The position numbers were made by a program, and so were the translations under genes. From positions 1 through 44,767 of the forward strand of contig NZ_JABXKI010000132.1 of assembly GCF_017115095.1 (NCBI RefSeq): a DNA stretch of 44,767 nt, given 5' to 3'. Positions 1-8,672 of this stretch are shown here, one piece after another (position 1 is the stretch's first letter; each line of letters opens with the position of its first letter). The notes under the pieces are model-generated. The model did no database searches. It had not been told where the DNA came from and saw only the letters and a list, made by a program, of their open reading frames with translations. The DNA is from Nostoc sp. NMS4 (GTDB lineage Bacteria > Cyanobacteriota > Cyanobacteriia > Cyanobacteriales > Nostocaceae).

Positions 1-63
1 GTAAAAAGCAAAAGTTAAAAACCAAAAAATCCCGTTATTAAGATAAAAACGTTAATTGAAGAA

Positions 64-228
64 GAATTCAGAAGTCATAATGGGCTAAACGCCCCGCTAT
101 CGCTAACAGGAGTCAGAATCAAGACGCGACGCTCGATAGCGCAGCGTTAGCGACGCAGGAGCGTCTGACTCGCTAACGCTTCGCTATCAGTCGCAGGTCT
201 GAATCACCGACTGATGACTCCTGAATTC
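64..228. repeat. Compound inverted repeat made of small dispersed repeats
   Basis: GAATTCAGAAGTCA at 64-77 is mirrored by TGACTCCTGAATTC at 215-228. The space between is packed with short palindromic GC-rich units such as GCTATCGCTAAC and GCGTTAGCGACGC. No reading frame is supported. This is the nested small-repeat structure usual in Nostoc intergenic DNA. Confidence 0.7.
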
Positions 229-245
229 TGTTCGATAAATATAAT

Positions 246-279
246 AAAGGACTGGTATATCCAGTCCTTTTGTTTTTTG
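246..279 (+). terminator. Rho-independent terminator
   Basis: A perfect 10-bp stem (AAAGGACTGG at 246-255, CCAGTCCTTT at 261-270) has a 5-base loop and is followed by TGTTTTTTG. It would end a plus-strand transcript whose gene lies left of the window. Confidence 0.8.
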
Positions 280-310
280 TTATACAGTTAATTTCTGATA
301 TCAAGATTCG

Positions 311-416
311 TATATAGCAATCCTAAATTAATTGTGAAAAATTCGATCCCCGACTTCTCGAAGAATCGGGGATCTTGACCTTTTGACGAAATTCTGAGAT
401 GGGACAATTAATTTTT
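311..416. repeat. Dispersed hairpin repeat, copy 1
   Basis: TATATAGCAATCC starts the unit at 311. A hairpin with arms GATCCCCGA and TCGGGGATC follows at 345-374, and AATTAATTGT near 326 is mirrored by ACAATTAATT near 405. A related unit lies in the opposite orientation at 8585-8664, where the hairpin arms read GATACCCGACTTC. The rest of 1-525 shows no gene. Confidence 0.6.
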
Positions 417-525
417 AAGTTTTGTAAAAAAATCTATATCTTTATTAGTTTTTTATTTTTGTAATCTATGTTTTTTATTTACGGATACAAATATTTTATC
501 TCACCGGAAAGGTGTATGAAATGAC

Positions 526-945
526 ATGAATATGCTACAGGAGGTAAATATAACCAGTAAAACGATATTGCTCATTGATGATGAAATGAATGTACGTGAG
601 ATAGTAAAATTTTGCCTCCAAGATTTAGCTGGTTGGAATGTGTTGACAGCAGATTCTCCATTAGAAGGATTGCAGAGTGCAGTACGCAATAGTCCTGATG
701 CGATTGTATTAGATATCTCAATCCGCGATCTTGCTAGTTTTGAGTTTATGAATAAACTCAGAAATCATCCAGAAACTCAAGCTATTCCTATAGTGCTACT
801 CAGTGCTAAAGCGCGATGGCTGGATTCAGAAATTTTGCGACAGTATCAAGTCGCAGGTGTAATCCCCAAACCCTTTAATCCAGTTACCCTTCCTGCTGAA
901 GTTGCTAAACTGCTGGGTTGGGATTTTACTTCTCTAATGGATTAA
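526..945 (+). CDS. Stand-alone response regulator receiver
   Basis: This is a single receiver domain of 139 residues with no output domain. It would take a phosphoryl group from a histidine kinase and act through protein contacts. The acidic pair D18-D19, the phosphorylation site D63 (VLDIS), S93 (LLSA) and the conserved lysine K115 (IPKPF) are all visible. The usual MP after the phospho-Asp is missing: D63 is followed by ISIRDL, so the loop is atypical. The ATG at 526 is chosen because GGAAAGG at 506-512 is well spaced as a ribosome binding site; a second in-frame ATG lies at 532. A diguanylate cyclase begins 225 bp downstream on the same strand and may be a functional partner, but no shared transcript can be shown. 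The family is certain; the partner kinase is unknown. Confidence 0.9.
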   Translation: MNMLQEVNITSKTILLIDDEMNVREIVKFCLQDLAGWNVLTADSPLEGLQSAVRNSPDAIVLDISIRDLASFEFMNKLRNHPETQAIPIVLLSAKARWLDSEILRQYQVAGVIPKPFNPVTLPAEVAKLLGWDFTSLMD

Positions 946-967
946 ACAAGAATGTGTAAAACATCGA

Positions 968-998
968 ATATATAGGAATCCGATTTGATTTCTGAAAA
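968..998. repeat. Dispersed repeat ATATAGGAATCC-type
   Basis: TATAGGAATCCGATTTGATT followed by TCTGAAAAAA closely matches units at 36501-36545 and 44711-44740. It lies in the 225-bp gap before the cyclase gene. Confidence 0.55.
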
Positions 999-1170
999 AA
1001 TTAGGTATTGTAGTGGTGTGTTATCCAGAACGTTGTAACGCACGAAATTGTTTATCAAATTTAAGCTTAAATTTAACTTAACGTTTTAGATAATTTGGAA
1101 TAAAATGAAATACTCAAGCAGTTTTTTACATTTAGCCAAGTAGAAATACTTAGCTTTATTAGAGATTACC

Positions 1171-4100
1171 ATGTTATTCAAGCGTCTATCAGGTTCTGAA
1201 ATTGATTTAAAGCAAATCCTCGATCAAATTAGGATGCTGGCTGACCAAATTCACCAGTCACTTGAAGTCAGTGAAATGCTCAAGATTATTATCAGCGAAG
1301 TTAGAAAAACTTTAGAAAGCGATGTCTACGACGGGCTATGCCTACGCGCCATTATCTATCGCTTTTTGCCGAATGGAGATGGAATAATCGCAGAAGAGTC
1401 TGTAAATCATGCATGGAAACCGATTCTAGGGCGATTGATTTACGATCCTTGCTTCAATACAACCCAATATCGAGATGAATACGTTGGTGTCATTGAAGAC
1501 ATTAATACTACAATTCTTGACCCTTGTTACAAAAAACTATTAACGGACTTGCAGATTCGAGCTAATTTAGTAGTACCAATTTTAGTAAACAATCAAGAGA
1601 TTGATGGAGTTTCTAATACATATCCTCATTTGTGGGGCTTACTAATTGTTCACCAGTGCAGTAGCCAGCGTCAATGGAGTTCTTTAGAAATTGAGTATCT
1701 CCAACTAGTAGGCGCAGAGCTACGAATCGCTCTGAAGGAAGCAGAACGCCATCAGCGAAGGGTTACATCCTGCCAAAAATTAACGCTGCAACTCAATCAA
1801 AATCGGAAAAAATTGAAGTTGAGGTCAATCAAAAGAACTCTGTATAAGAATTTTAGAAAATCTATTATAACAAGAACAGCATTGCCAAAAAATATATTAG
1901 TTACAGATTTGATTGCATTTGACCGATTACAAACTCCAGTTTGGATTTATGATATTCAAAACTTGCAGATGTGGTGGGCGAATCAGGCAGCTGTGCAAAT
2001 TTGGAATGCTCAAAGTCGAGAAGAATTGCTCGATCGCAACTTCAGTGATATTTCTGAGTCTACTCAAATTCGACTGCAAAGCTATCTGCAAGAATTTCAG
2101 CAAGGAAAAACCATCGCTGAAAACTGGACATTTTACCCCAAGGGAAAACCTGTTACTCTTCGCTGTCTGTTTTCTGGAATTCCAATTGAACAAGGGCGAA
2201 TGGCGATATTGGTTGAAGGAACACCAGAAGTTATCAATCAGATTGATCGAGAAACACTCAGATCGATTGAAGCTCTACGTCACAGCACAGCGATCGTCTC
2301 ACTTTACACGATGGATGGTGTACCTTTGATGCAAAACCCGGCAGCCCTTCGCTGTTATCGGGATACCCTGCACCCTAACTCGTCAACTGAGAATATTTTC
2401 CTGAGTCACTTTGTCGATAAGAGTGTTGCGCGACAAGTCATGGAAGCGATTAATTTCGGTGAGGTGTTCAGCATAGAGGCTCAGGTGTTTACTACTGAGG
2501 GGATTAAATGGCATGGGATAGATATACGATACACTCGCGATCCTGTAACGGGTAACTCCATCATCCTCGTTAACGAAAAGGATATTACTAAGCAACAAGT
2601 TGCACTACAAGAACACCAGCGTGCAGAGTCAGAATTGCGCTGGCGGGAAACTTTGCTGCGTTCCATGACTGACACTTCTTTGCTGGGATTCTTTGTTGTT
2701 GACAATCACACCGACGAAATCCTCTATTTCAATCACCACTTCTGTAAAATTTGGGGCATCGAACATCTAGAAGACCAAATGCGTTTGGGTGCTTTAAAAA
2801 ATAATGATATTATTCCTGATTGTATACCTTTAATTGTCGATGTATCGGCATTTACCGAATCCTATAAACCGTTGCAGTCTGAAGAAAATCGTTGCACGAT
2901 TGAGGATGAAATCTTATTTGTCGATGGGCGAACGATTCGCCGCTTTTCCAGCCAAATTCGGGATACTCAGGATCGATATTTTGGGCGGTTATACATTTTT
3001 GAAGACATCACCTCACGCAAACAAATCGAAGCCGCACTCAAAACCAGTGAAGAAAGATGGCAGTATGCCTTGGAAGGAAATGGTGACGGAGTTTGGGATT
3101 TGAATGCTGAAACTAACGAAGTCTTTTTCTCCCGACGATGGAAAGAAATGTTAGGGTTTGCAGAGCATGAAATTGGCAATACCCTTAGTGAATGGGAACA
3201 ACGGGTGTACGCAGATGATAAAGCGAGGGTTTACCAAGAGATTATTAAGCATTTGTACGGTGAAACCCAACAATATGTCAGTGAATATCGGATCGAGTGC
3301 AAAGATGGAACCTACAAGTGGATTCTAGATCGGGGGCAAATTTCGAGTCGCGCCGCCAATGGTTTTCCCTTACGGATGCTAGGAACCCATACTGATATTA
3401 CTGAACGTAAGCGTATGGAAGAAGCACTGCGAGAAAGCGAACAACGCTATCGTTCTGTAATTACAGCGATGGCAGAAGGTATCATCCTACAGCAATCCGA
3501 TGGGCGAATTACCGCCTGTAATGAAAGTGCCGAAAGAATTTTAGGGTTAACAGCCGAACAAATGATGGGGCAAACTTCCATCGCTTTGCGATGGCGAGCT
3601 ATTCATGAAGATGGTACTTCTTTTCCAGGTGAAACTCACCCTGCCATTGTCACCTTACGCACCGGACAACCCCAATTTAATATGATTATGGGAGTTCACA
3701 AGCCTGATAACAGCTTGACTTGGATTTCCATCAATTCTCAGCCATTGTTTGAATCTGATGAATCAAAACCATCTGCGGTGGTGACATCATTTACAGATAT
3801 TACAGATCGCAAACAGGCACAAATTGCCTTGCAACAGCAAACAGAACGAGAACGTATGGTTTATGCGATCGCTCAACATATCCGTAAGTCTTTAGACTTG
3901 GATGAAATATTGAACACAACGGTTGCAGAAGTTCGACATTTTCTACAAACCGATCGCGTCATCATCTACCGCTTTAACCCTGATTGGAGTGGTATGGTTG
4001 TCACCGAGTCTGTTGCAGAAGGTTGGCAGACGATTTTGAATATGCAAATTACAGACACCTATTTTGTCGAAACACAGGGACAGTATTATCAACAAAGTAC

Positions 4101-4923
4101 CCTGAAAGTCACTCCAGATATCTACACCGCCGGATTTGCCCCTTGTCATGTAGAGTTATTGCAACAGTTGCAAGTCAGAGCCAAGCTAGTTGTACCAATT
4201 TTACAAGGCGATCGCCTTTGGGGACTTTTGGTTGCTCATCATTGTAGCAGCACCCGTGAGTGGCAACCTTGGGAGAGCGAACTGCTTCAGCAATTAGCAA
4301 CACAGGTAGCGATCGCTATTCAACAATCAGAACTTTATCAACAATTGCAGCGTGCCAACCAGCAACTTGAAAATATGGTGATGGTGGATGAATTAACTCA
4401 AATTGCCAATCGCCGATGTTTTGATATTAAGCTTGATTCTGTCTGGGAATATCTTTTACGAGAACAAGGTTTTGTCTCACTACTTTTATGCGACATTGAT
4501 TATTTCAAACAATATAACGATACTTATGGTCATGCAACCGGAGATGATTGTTTGCGTTTGATTGCTCAAGCGATCAAGCAAAGTGTCAAACGTCCTAGAG
4601 ATTTAGCTGCTCGTTATGGCGGAGAAGAGTTTGTTGTCATCTTACCTAACACTAATAGTGATGGGGCTTTTCACGTTGCCCAAAAAATTCATAAAGCAAT
4701 CCAACAGCTAAATATTCCCCATGCTGCATCGCCTGTGAAGCATCACGTCACCTTGAGTATCGGAATTGCGACAGTGATTCCTACACCTAATCTGGTTCCT
4801 TTGGATTTGATCGAGGCAGCAGATCAAGCCCTTTATCAAGCCAAAGCAAATGGGCGCGATCGTTCTTGTATAAATAGACTGTCTTGGGAAGTGAGCGATG
4901 CCTGTGATTCTAGTCTATGTTAA
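1171..4923 (+). CDS. GAF-PASx5-GAF-GGDEF diguanylate cyclase, likely cyanobacteriochrome-type photosensor
   Basis: This 1250-residue soluble multi-sensor protein should make cyclic di-GMP. The order is GAF1 (about 30-190), five PAS-like segments (about 250-350, 365-475, 495-615, 628-745, 758-880), GAF2 (about 900-1052) and GGDEF (about 1068-1235). The cyclase motif is GGEEF (1150-1154). RPRD at 1141-1144 lies exactly five residues upstream, the place of the inhibitory I-site, so product feedback is expected. GAF1 has DPCF (92-95, Cys94) and DPCY (Cys119) before ANLVVPI, the two-cysteine layout of DXCF cyanobacteriochromes. GAF2 has the canonical CH pair (Cys992-His993) but DTYF in place of DXCF. 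Each could bind a bilin; that is inference. Residues 52-59 (VYDGLCLR) look like an in-frame repeat insertion. No transmembrane segment and no EAL domain are seen. The start ATG has only a weak AGAGA upstream. Confidence 0.93.
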   Translation: MLFKRLSGSEIDLKQILDQIRMLADQIHQSLEVSEMLKIIISEVRKTLESDVYDGLCLRAIIYRFLPNGDGIIAEESVNHAWKPILGRLIYDPCFNTTQYRDEYVGVIEDINTTILDPCYKKLLTDLQIRANLVVPILVNNQEIDGVSNTYPHLWGLLIVHQCSSQRQWSSLEIEYLQLVGAELRIALKEAERHQRRVTSCQKLTLQLNQNRKKLKLRSIKRTLYKNFRKSIITRTALPKNILVTDLIAFDRLQTPVWIYDIQNLQMWWANQAAVQIWNAQSREELLDRNFSDISESTQIRLQSYLQEFQQGKTIAENWTFYPKGKPVTLRCLFSGIPIEQGRMAILVEGTPEVINQIDRETLRSIEALRHSTAIVSLYTMDGVPLMQNPAALRCYRDTLHPNSSTENIFLSHFVDKSVARQVMEAINFGEVFSIEAQVFTTEGIKWHGIDIRYTRDPVTGNSIILVNEKDITKQQVALQEHQRAESELRWRETLLRSMTDTSLLGFFVVDNHTDEILYFNHHFCKIWGIEHLEDQMRLGALKNNDIIPDCIPLIVDVSAFTESYKPLQSEENRCTIEDEILFVDGRTIRRFSSQIRDTQDRYFGRLYIFEDITSRKQIEAALKTSEERWQYALEGNGDGVWDLNAETNEVFFSRRWKEMLGFAEHEIGNTLSEWEQRVYADDKARVYQEIIKHLYGETQQYVSEYRIECKDGTYKWILDRGQISSRAANGFPLRMLGTHTDITERKRMEEALRESEQRYRSVITAMAEGIILQQSDGRITACNESAERILGLTAEQMMGQTSIALRWRAIHEDGTSFPGETHPAIVTLRTGQPQFNMIMGVHKPDNSLTWISINSQPLFESDESKPSAVVTSFTDITDRKQAQIALQQQTERERMVYAIAQHIRKSLDLDEILNTTVAEVRHFLQTDRVIIYRFNPDWSGMVVTESVAEGWQTILNMQITDTYFVETQGQYYQQSTLKVTPDIYTAGFAPCHVELLQQLQVRAKLVVPILQGDRLWGLLVAHHCSSTREWQPWESELLQQLATQVAIAIQQSELYQQLQRANQQLENMVMVDELTQIANRRCFDIKLDSVWEYLLREQGFVSLLLCDIDYFKQYNDTYGHATGDDCLRLIAQAIKQSVKRPRDLAARYGGEEFVVILPNTNSDGAFHVAQKIHKAIQQLNIPHAASPVKHHVTLSIGIATVIPTPNLVPLDLIEAADQALYQAKANGRDRSCINRLSWEVSDACDSSLC
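1324..1347. repeat. Small dispersed repeat inserted in frame in GAF1
   Basis: The 24 bases encode VYDGLCLR and interrupt what would normally read ESD-AIIYRF in a GAF domain. The 3' half (GGGCTATGCCTACGC) matches the repeat at 41710-41738 read on the other strand (GGGCTACGCCTACGC). The length is a multiple of three, so the frame is kept. Confidence 0.65.
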
Positions 4924-5074
4924 TTAACTGCTTGTTGAGATTTGTTAAAACTTGTTAACTAATTTTTTTCTTTATTAGTTCTTTATTTTCTATTTATAAA
5001 TTAAAGCTGTAGGTAGTGAAGCCAAGAGCGAACTACTTATTTGTGTTTAACTTTTTTTATAAAACAACAATTCT

Positions 5075-5299
5075 ATGACAAACTGCCCTTGCTGTTCTAA
5101 CCAAATGCTTCGTCATATTCGTTTACAAGAAACCTACTGGTTCTGCCGCCACTGCTGGCAAGAGATGCCTAATCTCATTTCACAAATGAACAGAAATACT
5201 TTAAATTTGACTAGAAAAAACACATCATTAGTCAGAGAACCAATTTCAGTAAACCACAAGATTTTGAAAATGAACGCAATAACAAAACTTTCTGCCTAA
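5075..5299 (+). CDS. Small zinc-ribbon-like protein
   Basis: This 74-residue protein has two CxxC knuckles, C4-x-x-C7 (with an extra Cys6) and C24-x-x-C27 (FCRHC), separated by 16 residues. That is the layout of a small zinc ribbon. The C-terminal half is polar and lacks recognisable features. Small cyanobacterial proteins of this form are common; I do not know a function. No clear ribosome binding site precedes the ATG. It follows the cyclase by 151 bp on the same strand. It could be a regulator or an assembly factor, but nothing in the sequence decides this. Coding status rests on the ordered cysteine pairs and the clean start. Confidence 0.65.
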   Translation: MTNCPCCSNQMLRHIRLQETYWFCRHCWQEMPNLISQMNRNTLNLTRKNTSLVREPISVNHKILKMNAITKLSA

Positions 5300-5420
5300 G
5301 TGAATCAAAAAGCAAACATCATTGACAATAGAACGATAAGCCTGACGGCATCGCTAGCGCTTTTAGGTAGCTATGGGTATTGCCTGATAAGTTATTTATA
5401 AAGTAAAAATAAAATTTCTG

Positions 5421-5530
5421 TAGTGGCGTAGCATAGCTAAATTAGTGCATTATAAATCTTGTGAATATTGATATTTGAGAAACATAACTCAATTTTTATA
5501 TTGCGACATTTTAGCTGTGCCACGCCACTA
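5421..5530. mobile_element. Small inverted-repeat (MITE-like) element
   Basis: TAGTGGCGTAGCATAGCTAA at 5421 is the inverse of TTAGCTGTGCCACGCCACTA ending at 5530 with only two mismatches. The two arms bound 110 bp with no reading frame. It fills much of the gap 5300-5655, which otherwise shows only a short palindrome near GCATCGCTAGCGC (about 5349). Confidence 0.65.
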
Positions 5531-5655
5531 GATGATAACAACTCTAAATTACGTGAATATTAAATGACTCTTAAACCGTGTAATCAGGTACTCTTACATC
5601 TTATCTAAGTCTGATATCTTCTTGGCAACAGATTTGTTGTTGTCAGGGTAGATTG

Positions 5656-6378
5656 ATGAGTCGAATTAATGGATTTGTAGGGCGACGTGATTTCTTGAAA
5701 TTCGCCAGTGTTGTAGGTATTGCAGCTACTGCTTTTGGTGATAGCTTTGGGAATACAAAGCAAACTGCTATTGCTGATATTCAACCAGTTAACCCTAGTT
5801 CAATTAGTCCAAACGAAGCCATTAGACGCTTGCTTGATGGTAATCAAAGATTTATCCATCAAAAACGTCAATATCCCGATCAATCATTAGAACACCTACG
5901 ATTAGTTGCGAAAGCTCAGTATCCCTTTGCTGCCATATTAGGCTGTGCAGATTCTAGAGTACCTGCGGAAATCGTTTTCGATCAAGGACTTGGAGATTTA
6001 TTTGTCGTGCGAGTTGCTGGTAATGTTATTAGTGACACGGTTATAGGTAGTCTGGAATATTCTACAGCAGTATTAGGTTCGCAGTTAATTGTGGTTTTGG
6101 GTCATAAAAGATGCGGTGCAGTAGCAGAAGCAATTAAAAACGAACCACTTCCTGGCAGAATTGGTTTGATTATTGAGGGCATCAAACCATCTATAGAAAG
6201 AGTAAAGTTTAGAACAGGTGATAATATGCAAGATGCAGTTATAGCCAACATTCAGTATCAAACTGAAAAATTACAAGAAAGCTCGACTATTTTAGCTAAA
6301 TTGCTGCGTGAAGCTAAACTAAAAATTGTTGGTGCTTGTTACGATATTGACACTGGTAAAGTCAGCATTATTACTTGA
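5656..6378 (+). CDS. Tat-exported beta-class carbonic anhydrase
   Basis: The 240-residue protein interconverts CO2 and bicarbonate at a zinc site. Zinc ligands and the active-site dyad of the beta class are complete: Cys97-x-Asp99-x-Arg101 (CADSR) and His150-x-x-Cys153 (HKRCG). The N-terminus carries a twin-arginine signal (GRRDFLK, Arg10-Arg11) followed by a hydrophobic stretch, so the folded enzyme should cross the cytoplasmic membrane and work in the periplasm. This suggests a role in external CO2/bicarbonate balance rather than inside carboxysomes. The open frame begins one codon earlier with TTG at 5653; the ATG at 5656 is preferred, with CAGGG upstream. The length fits a small beta-CA plus signal. 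No operon partner is evident, as both flanking gaps are repeat-rich. Confidence 0.9.
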   Translation: MSRINGFVGRRDFLKFASVVGIAATAFGDSFGNTKQTAIADIQPVNPSSISPNEAIRRLLDGNQRFIHQKRQYPDQSLEHLRLVAKAQYPFAAILGCADSRVPAEIVFDQGLGDLFVVRVAGNVISDTVIGSLEYSTAVLGSQLIVVLGHKRCGAVAEAIKNEPLPGRIGLIIEGIKPSIERVKFRTGDNMQDAVIANIQYQTEKLQESSTILAKLLREAKLKIVGACYDIDTGKVSIIT

Positions 6379-6742
6379 ATCTCTCACACCTTTTAGGTAT
6401 AAAATTCTTAATTCATTGATGTTATAGAATATTTTTATTGAGAATCTTGAAGATTAATTAAGTTAATTGTTCTTGGTGTACAACTATACACCTCTATAGC
6501 CGATACATTTGTTGTAACAAATAAACCCAGCAGGGCCATATAACAAGGACACCTGCCAGGAGGGTATAGTATATTCTGGCCATGTTTGATTAGGTCAGCG
6601 CTTATTTATAAAAAATAATTGCGTATCCCTAGATACAATAACTAAATCCTTTGGAAAACACAGTTAAGAAAAGTTACTAAATAGGTTAATTTCCAATTAA
6701 AACCAACAATTTCCCAAATGGGGGACTGGGGGAAGAAGAATT
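6379..6742. other. Non-coding gap
   Basis: No gene is supported here. The DNA is AT-rich apart from the GC-rich stretch around ACACCTGCCAGGAGGG (about 6549-6564), for which I see no frame or convincing RNA fold. Confidence 0.5.
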
Positions 6743-6776
6743 TTAGATTTTAGATTTTGGATTTTAAATTGAATTT
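6743..6776. repeat. Short tandem heptamer-type repeat
   Basis: TTAGATTTTAGATTTTGGAT and the following TTTAAATTGAATTTT form a degenerate run of GATTTTA-like units, a known type of repeat in heterocystous cyanobacteria. Confidence 0.6.
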
Positions 6777-6791
6777 TAATCCAAAATATAA

Positions 6792-6919
6792 ACAGGACTT
6801 ACGCAAAATACCTCTCAAACTCTTATTTCTCCGCGTTCTCCCGAAGTTTGCTCAACGCGGGGAACCCGCGCACGCAACTTCTCTCTGTGTCTCTGTGGTT
6901 CGATTTTCCGTAAGTCCTA
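6792..6919. mobile_element. MITE-like element with AGGACTTACG termini
   Basis: AGGACTTACGCAAAA near 6794 is mirrored by TTTTCCGTAAGTCCT near 6904. The 128-bp interior includes a palindromic stretch around CGCGTTCTCCCG and GGAACCCGCGC. An open frame of 67 codons crosses it but has no coding character. Confidence 0.65.
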
Positions 6920-7003
6920 CTAAAATTGAATTGCCCAATACCCAATGCCCCATAATATAAGAAGGCGCTTCACACTTCTTAAATAATCAGCTTTATTAGA
7001 ACA

Positions 7004-8512
7004 ATGGCGAGAGACTTGCGGGGATTCATTAAAATTTTGGAAGAAAGAGGACAATTACGGCGAATTTCAGCTTTAGTTGACCCAGACTTAGAAATTGCTG
7101 AGATTTCCAACCGAATGCTGCAAAAAGGTGGGCCGGGGTTGTTGTTTGAAAACGTCAAAGGCGCTTCCTTTCCGGTGGCGGTGAATTTGATGGGAACTGT
7201 GGAAAGGATTTGCTGGGCGATGAATATGCAGCATCCAGAGGAATTGGAAACTCTGGGTAAAAAATTGAGTATGCTACAACAGCCAAAACCACCGAAGAAA
7301 ATTTCCCAGGCGATAGATTTTGGAAAAGTGCTGTTTGACGTGGTAAAGGCGAAACCAGGAAGAGATTTTTTCCCCGCTTGTCAGCAAGTTGTGCTGCAAG
7401 GTAATGATTTAGATTTAAACAAGTTGCCTTTGATACGTCCTTATATTGGTGATGCTGGCAAGATTATCACGCTGGGATTAGTAATTACCAAGGATTGTGA
7501 GACGGGTACGCCAAATGTGGGTGTGTATCGTTTGCAACTACAATCTAAAAATACGATGACGGTTCACTGGTTATCAGTGCGGGGTGGGGCGAGGCATTTG
7601 CGAAAAGCAGCGGAACGTGGGAAAAAATTAGAAGTTGCGATCGCACTTGGCGTAGATCCTCTAATTATTATGGCAGCTGCTACACCCATTCCTGTAGATT
7701 TATCAGAATGGCTATTTGCTGGACTTTACGGTGGTTCTGGCGTGCAGTTGGCGAAGTGTAAAACTGTGGATTTAGAAGTTCCCGCAGATTCCGAATTTGT
7801 CTTAGAAGGAACGATTACACCAGGGGAAGTTTTACCAGATGGACCTTTTGGCGACCACATGGGTTATTACGGCGGCGTGGAAGATTCGCCATTGGTACGC
7901 TTTGAGTGTATGACGCACCGGAAAAATCCGATTTACTTAACAACATTTAGCGGTCGTCCACCGAAAGAAGAAGCGATGATGGCGATCGCACTAAATCGGA
8001 TCTATACGCCTATACTGCGGCAACAAGTATCAGAAATTGTCGATTTCTTCCTCCCAATGGAAGCTTTAAGTTATAAAGCGGCGATTATTTCTATTGATAA
8101 AGCATATCCAGGACAAGCGCGAAGGGCGGCTTTAGCGTTTTGGAGTGCTTTACCACAATTTACATACACAAAATTTGTAATTGTTGTAGATAAAGACATA
8201 AATATTCGCGATCCGCGTCAAGTTGTCTGGGCGATTAGTTCCAAAGTTGACCCAGTGCGAGATGTGTTTATTTTGCCGAATACACCTTTTGATACCTTAG
8301 ATTTTGCCAGCGAGAAGATTGGCTTAGGTGGACGGATGGGAATTGATGCAACTACAAAGATTCCGCCAGAAACAAACCATGAATGGGGTTCGCCTTTAGA
8401 ATCTGACCCAGAGGTGGCGGCGATGGTAGAGAGACGATGGGCGGAGTATGGTTTAGCAGAGTTGCAGTTAGGAGAAGTAGACCCAAATTTGTTTGGCTAT
8501 GATATGAAGTAA
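7004..8512 (+). CDS. ubiD: UbiD-family prenylated-FMN decarboxylase (4-hydroxybenzoate-type)
   Basis: The protein has 502 residues, close to the 497 of E. coli UbiD, and covers the family end to end. UbiD enzymes remove a carboxyl group from aromatic acids with prenylated FMN as cofactor. In cyanobacteria the expected substrate is 3-prenyl-4-hydroxybenzoate in plastoquinone synthesis. Visible hallmarks are the N-terminal RDLRGFIKILEERGQLRRI, the cofactor-region NVGVYR (171-176), WLSVRGGARH (189-198) and PDGPFGDHMGYYG (278-290). The partner flavin prenyltransferase UbiX is not in the window. The ATG at 7004 has only a weak binding site, but the next residues match the family start. It stands alone between repeat-rich gaps. 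Confidence 0.92.
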   Translation: MARDLRGFIKILEERGQLRRISALVDPDLEIAEISNRMLQKGGPGLLFENVKGASFPVAVNLMGTVERICWAMNMQHPEELETLGKKLSMLQQPKPPKKISQAIDFGKVLFDVVKAKPGRDFFPACQQVVLQGNDLDLNKLPLIRPYIGDAGKIITLGLVITKDCETGTPNVGVYRLQLQSKNTMTVHWLSVRGGARHLRKAAERGKKLEVAIALGVDPLIIMAAATPIPVDLSEWLFAGLYGGSGVQLAKCKTVDLEVPADSEFVLEGTITPGEVLPDGPFGDHMGYYGGVEDSPLVRFECMTHRKNPIYLTTFSGRPPKEEAMMAIALNRIYTPILRQQVSEIVDFFLPMEALSYKAAIISIDKAYPGQARRAALAFWSALPQFTYTKFVIVVDKDINIRDPRQVVWAISSKVDPVRDVFILPNTPFDTLDFASEKIGLGGRMGIDATTKIPPETNHEWGSPLESDPEVAAMVERRWAEYGLAELQLGEVDPNLFGYDMK

Positions 8513-8584
8513 TATCAGGTTCGGTTAAACACTTATACTATCTGTAGGTTGGGTTGAGAAACCCAACATTTTATCTTTGTAAAC

Positions 8585-8664
8585 AATAAGATACCCGACT
8601 TCTTTGAGAAGTCGGGTATCTTAGTCTCTCGATTTTCACAACTCATTTAGAATTGCTATATATG
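8585..8664. repeat. Dispersed hairpin repeat, copy 2, possible terminator
   Basis: GATACCCGACTTC and GAAGTCGGGTATC form a 13-bp perfect stem at about 8590-8620, followed by TTAGTCTCTCG rather than a clean T-run. Downstream AATTGCTATATAT is the inverse of the unit at 311. It could end ubiD transcripts, but it belongs to the dispersed family. Confidence 0.6.
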
Positions 8665-8672
8665 TTTTAGTC

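Noticed and set aside
6757..6960. 67-codon open frame before ubiD
   Set aside because: It lies inside a MITE-like repeat with AGGACTTACG ends and has no family features.
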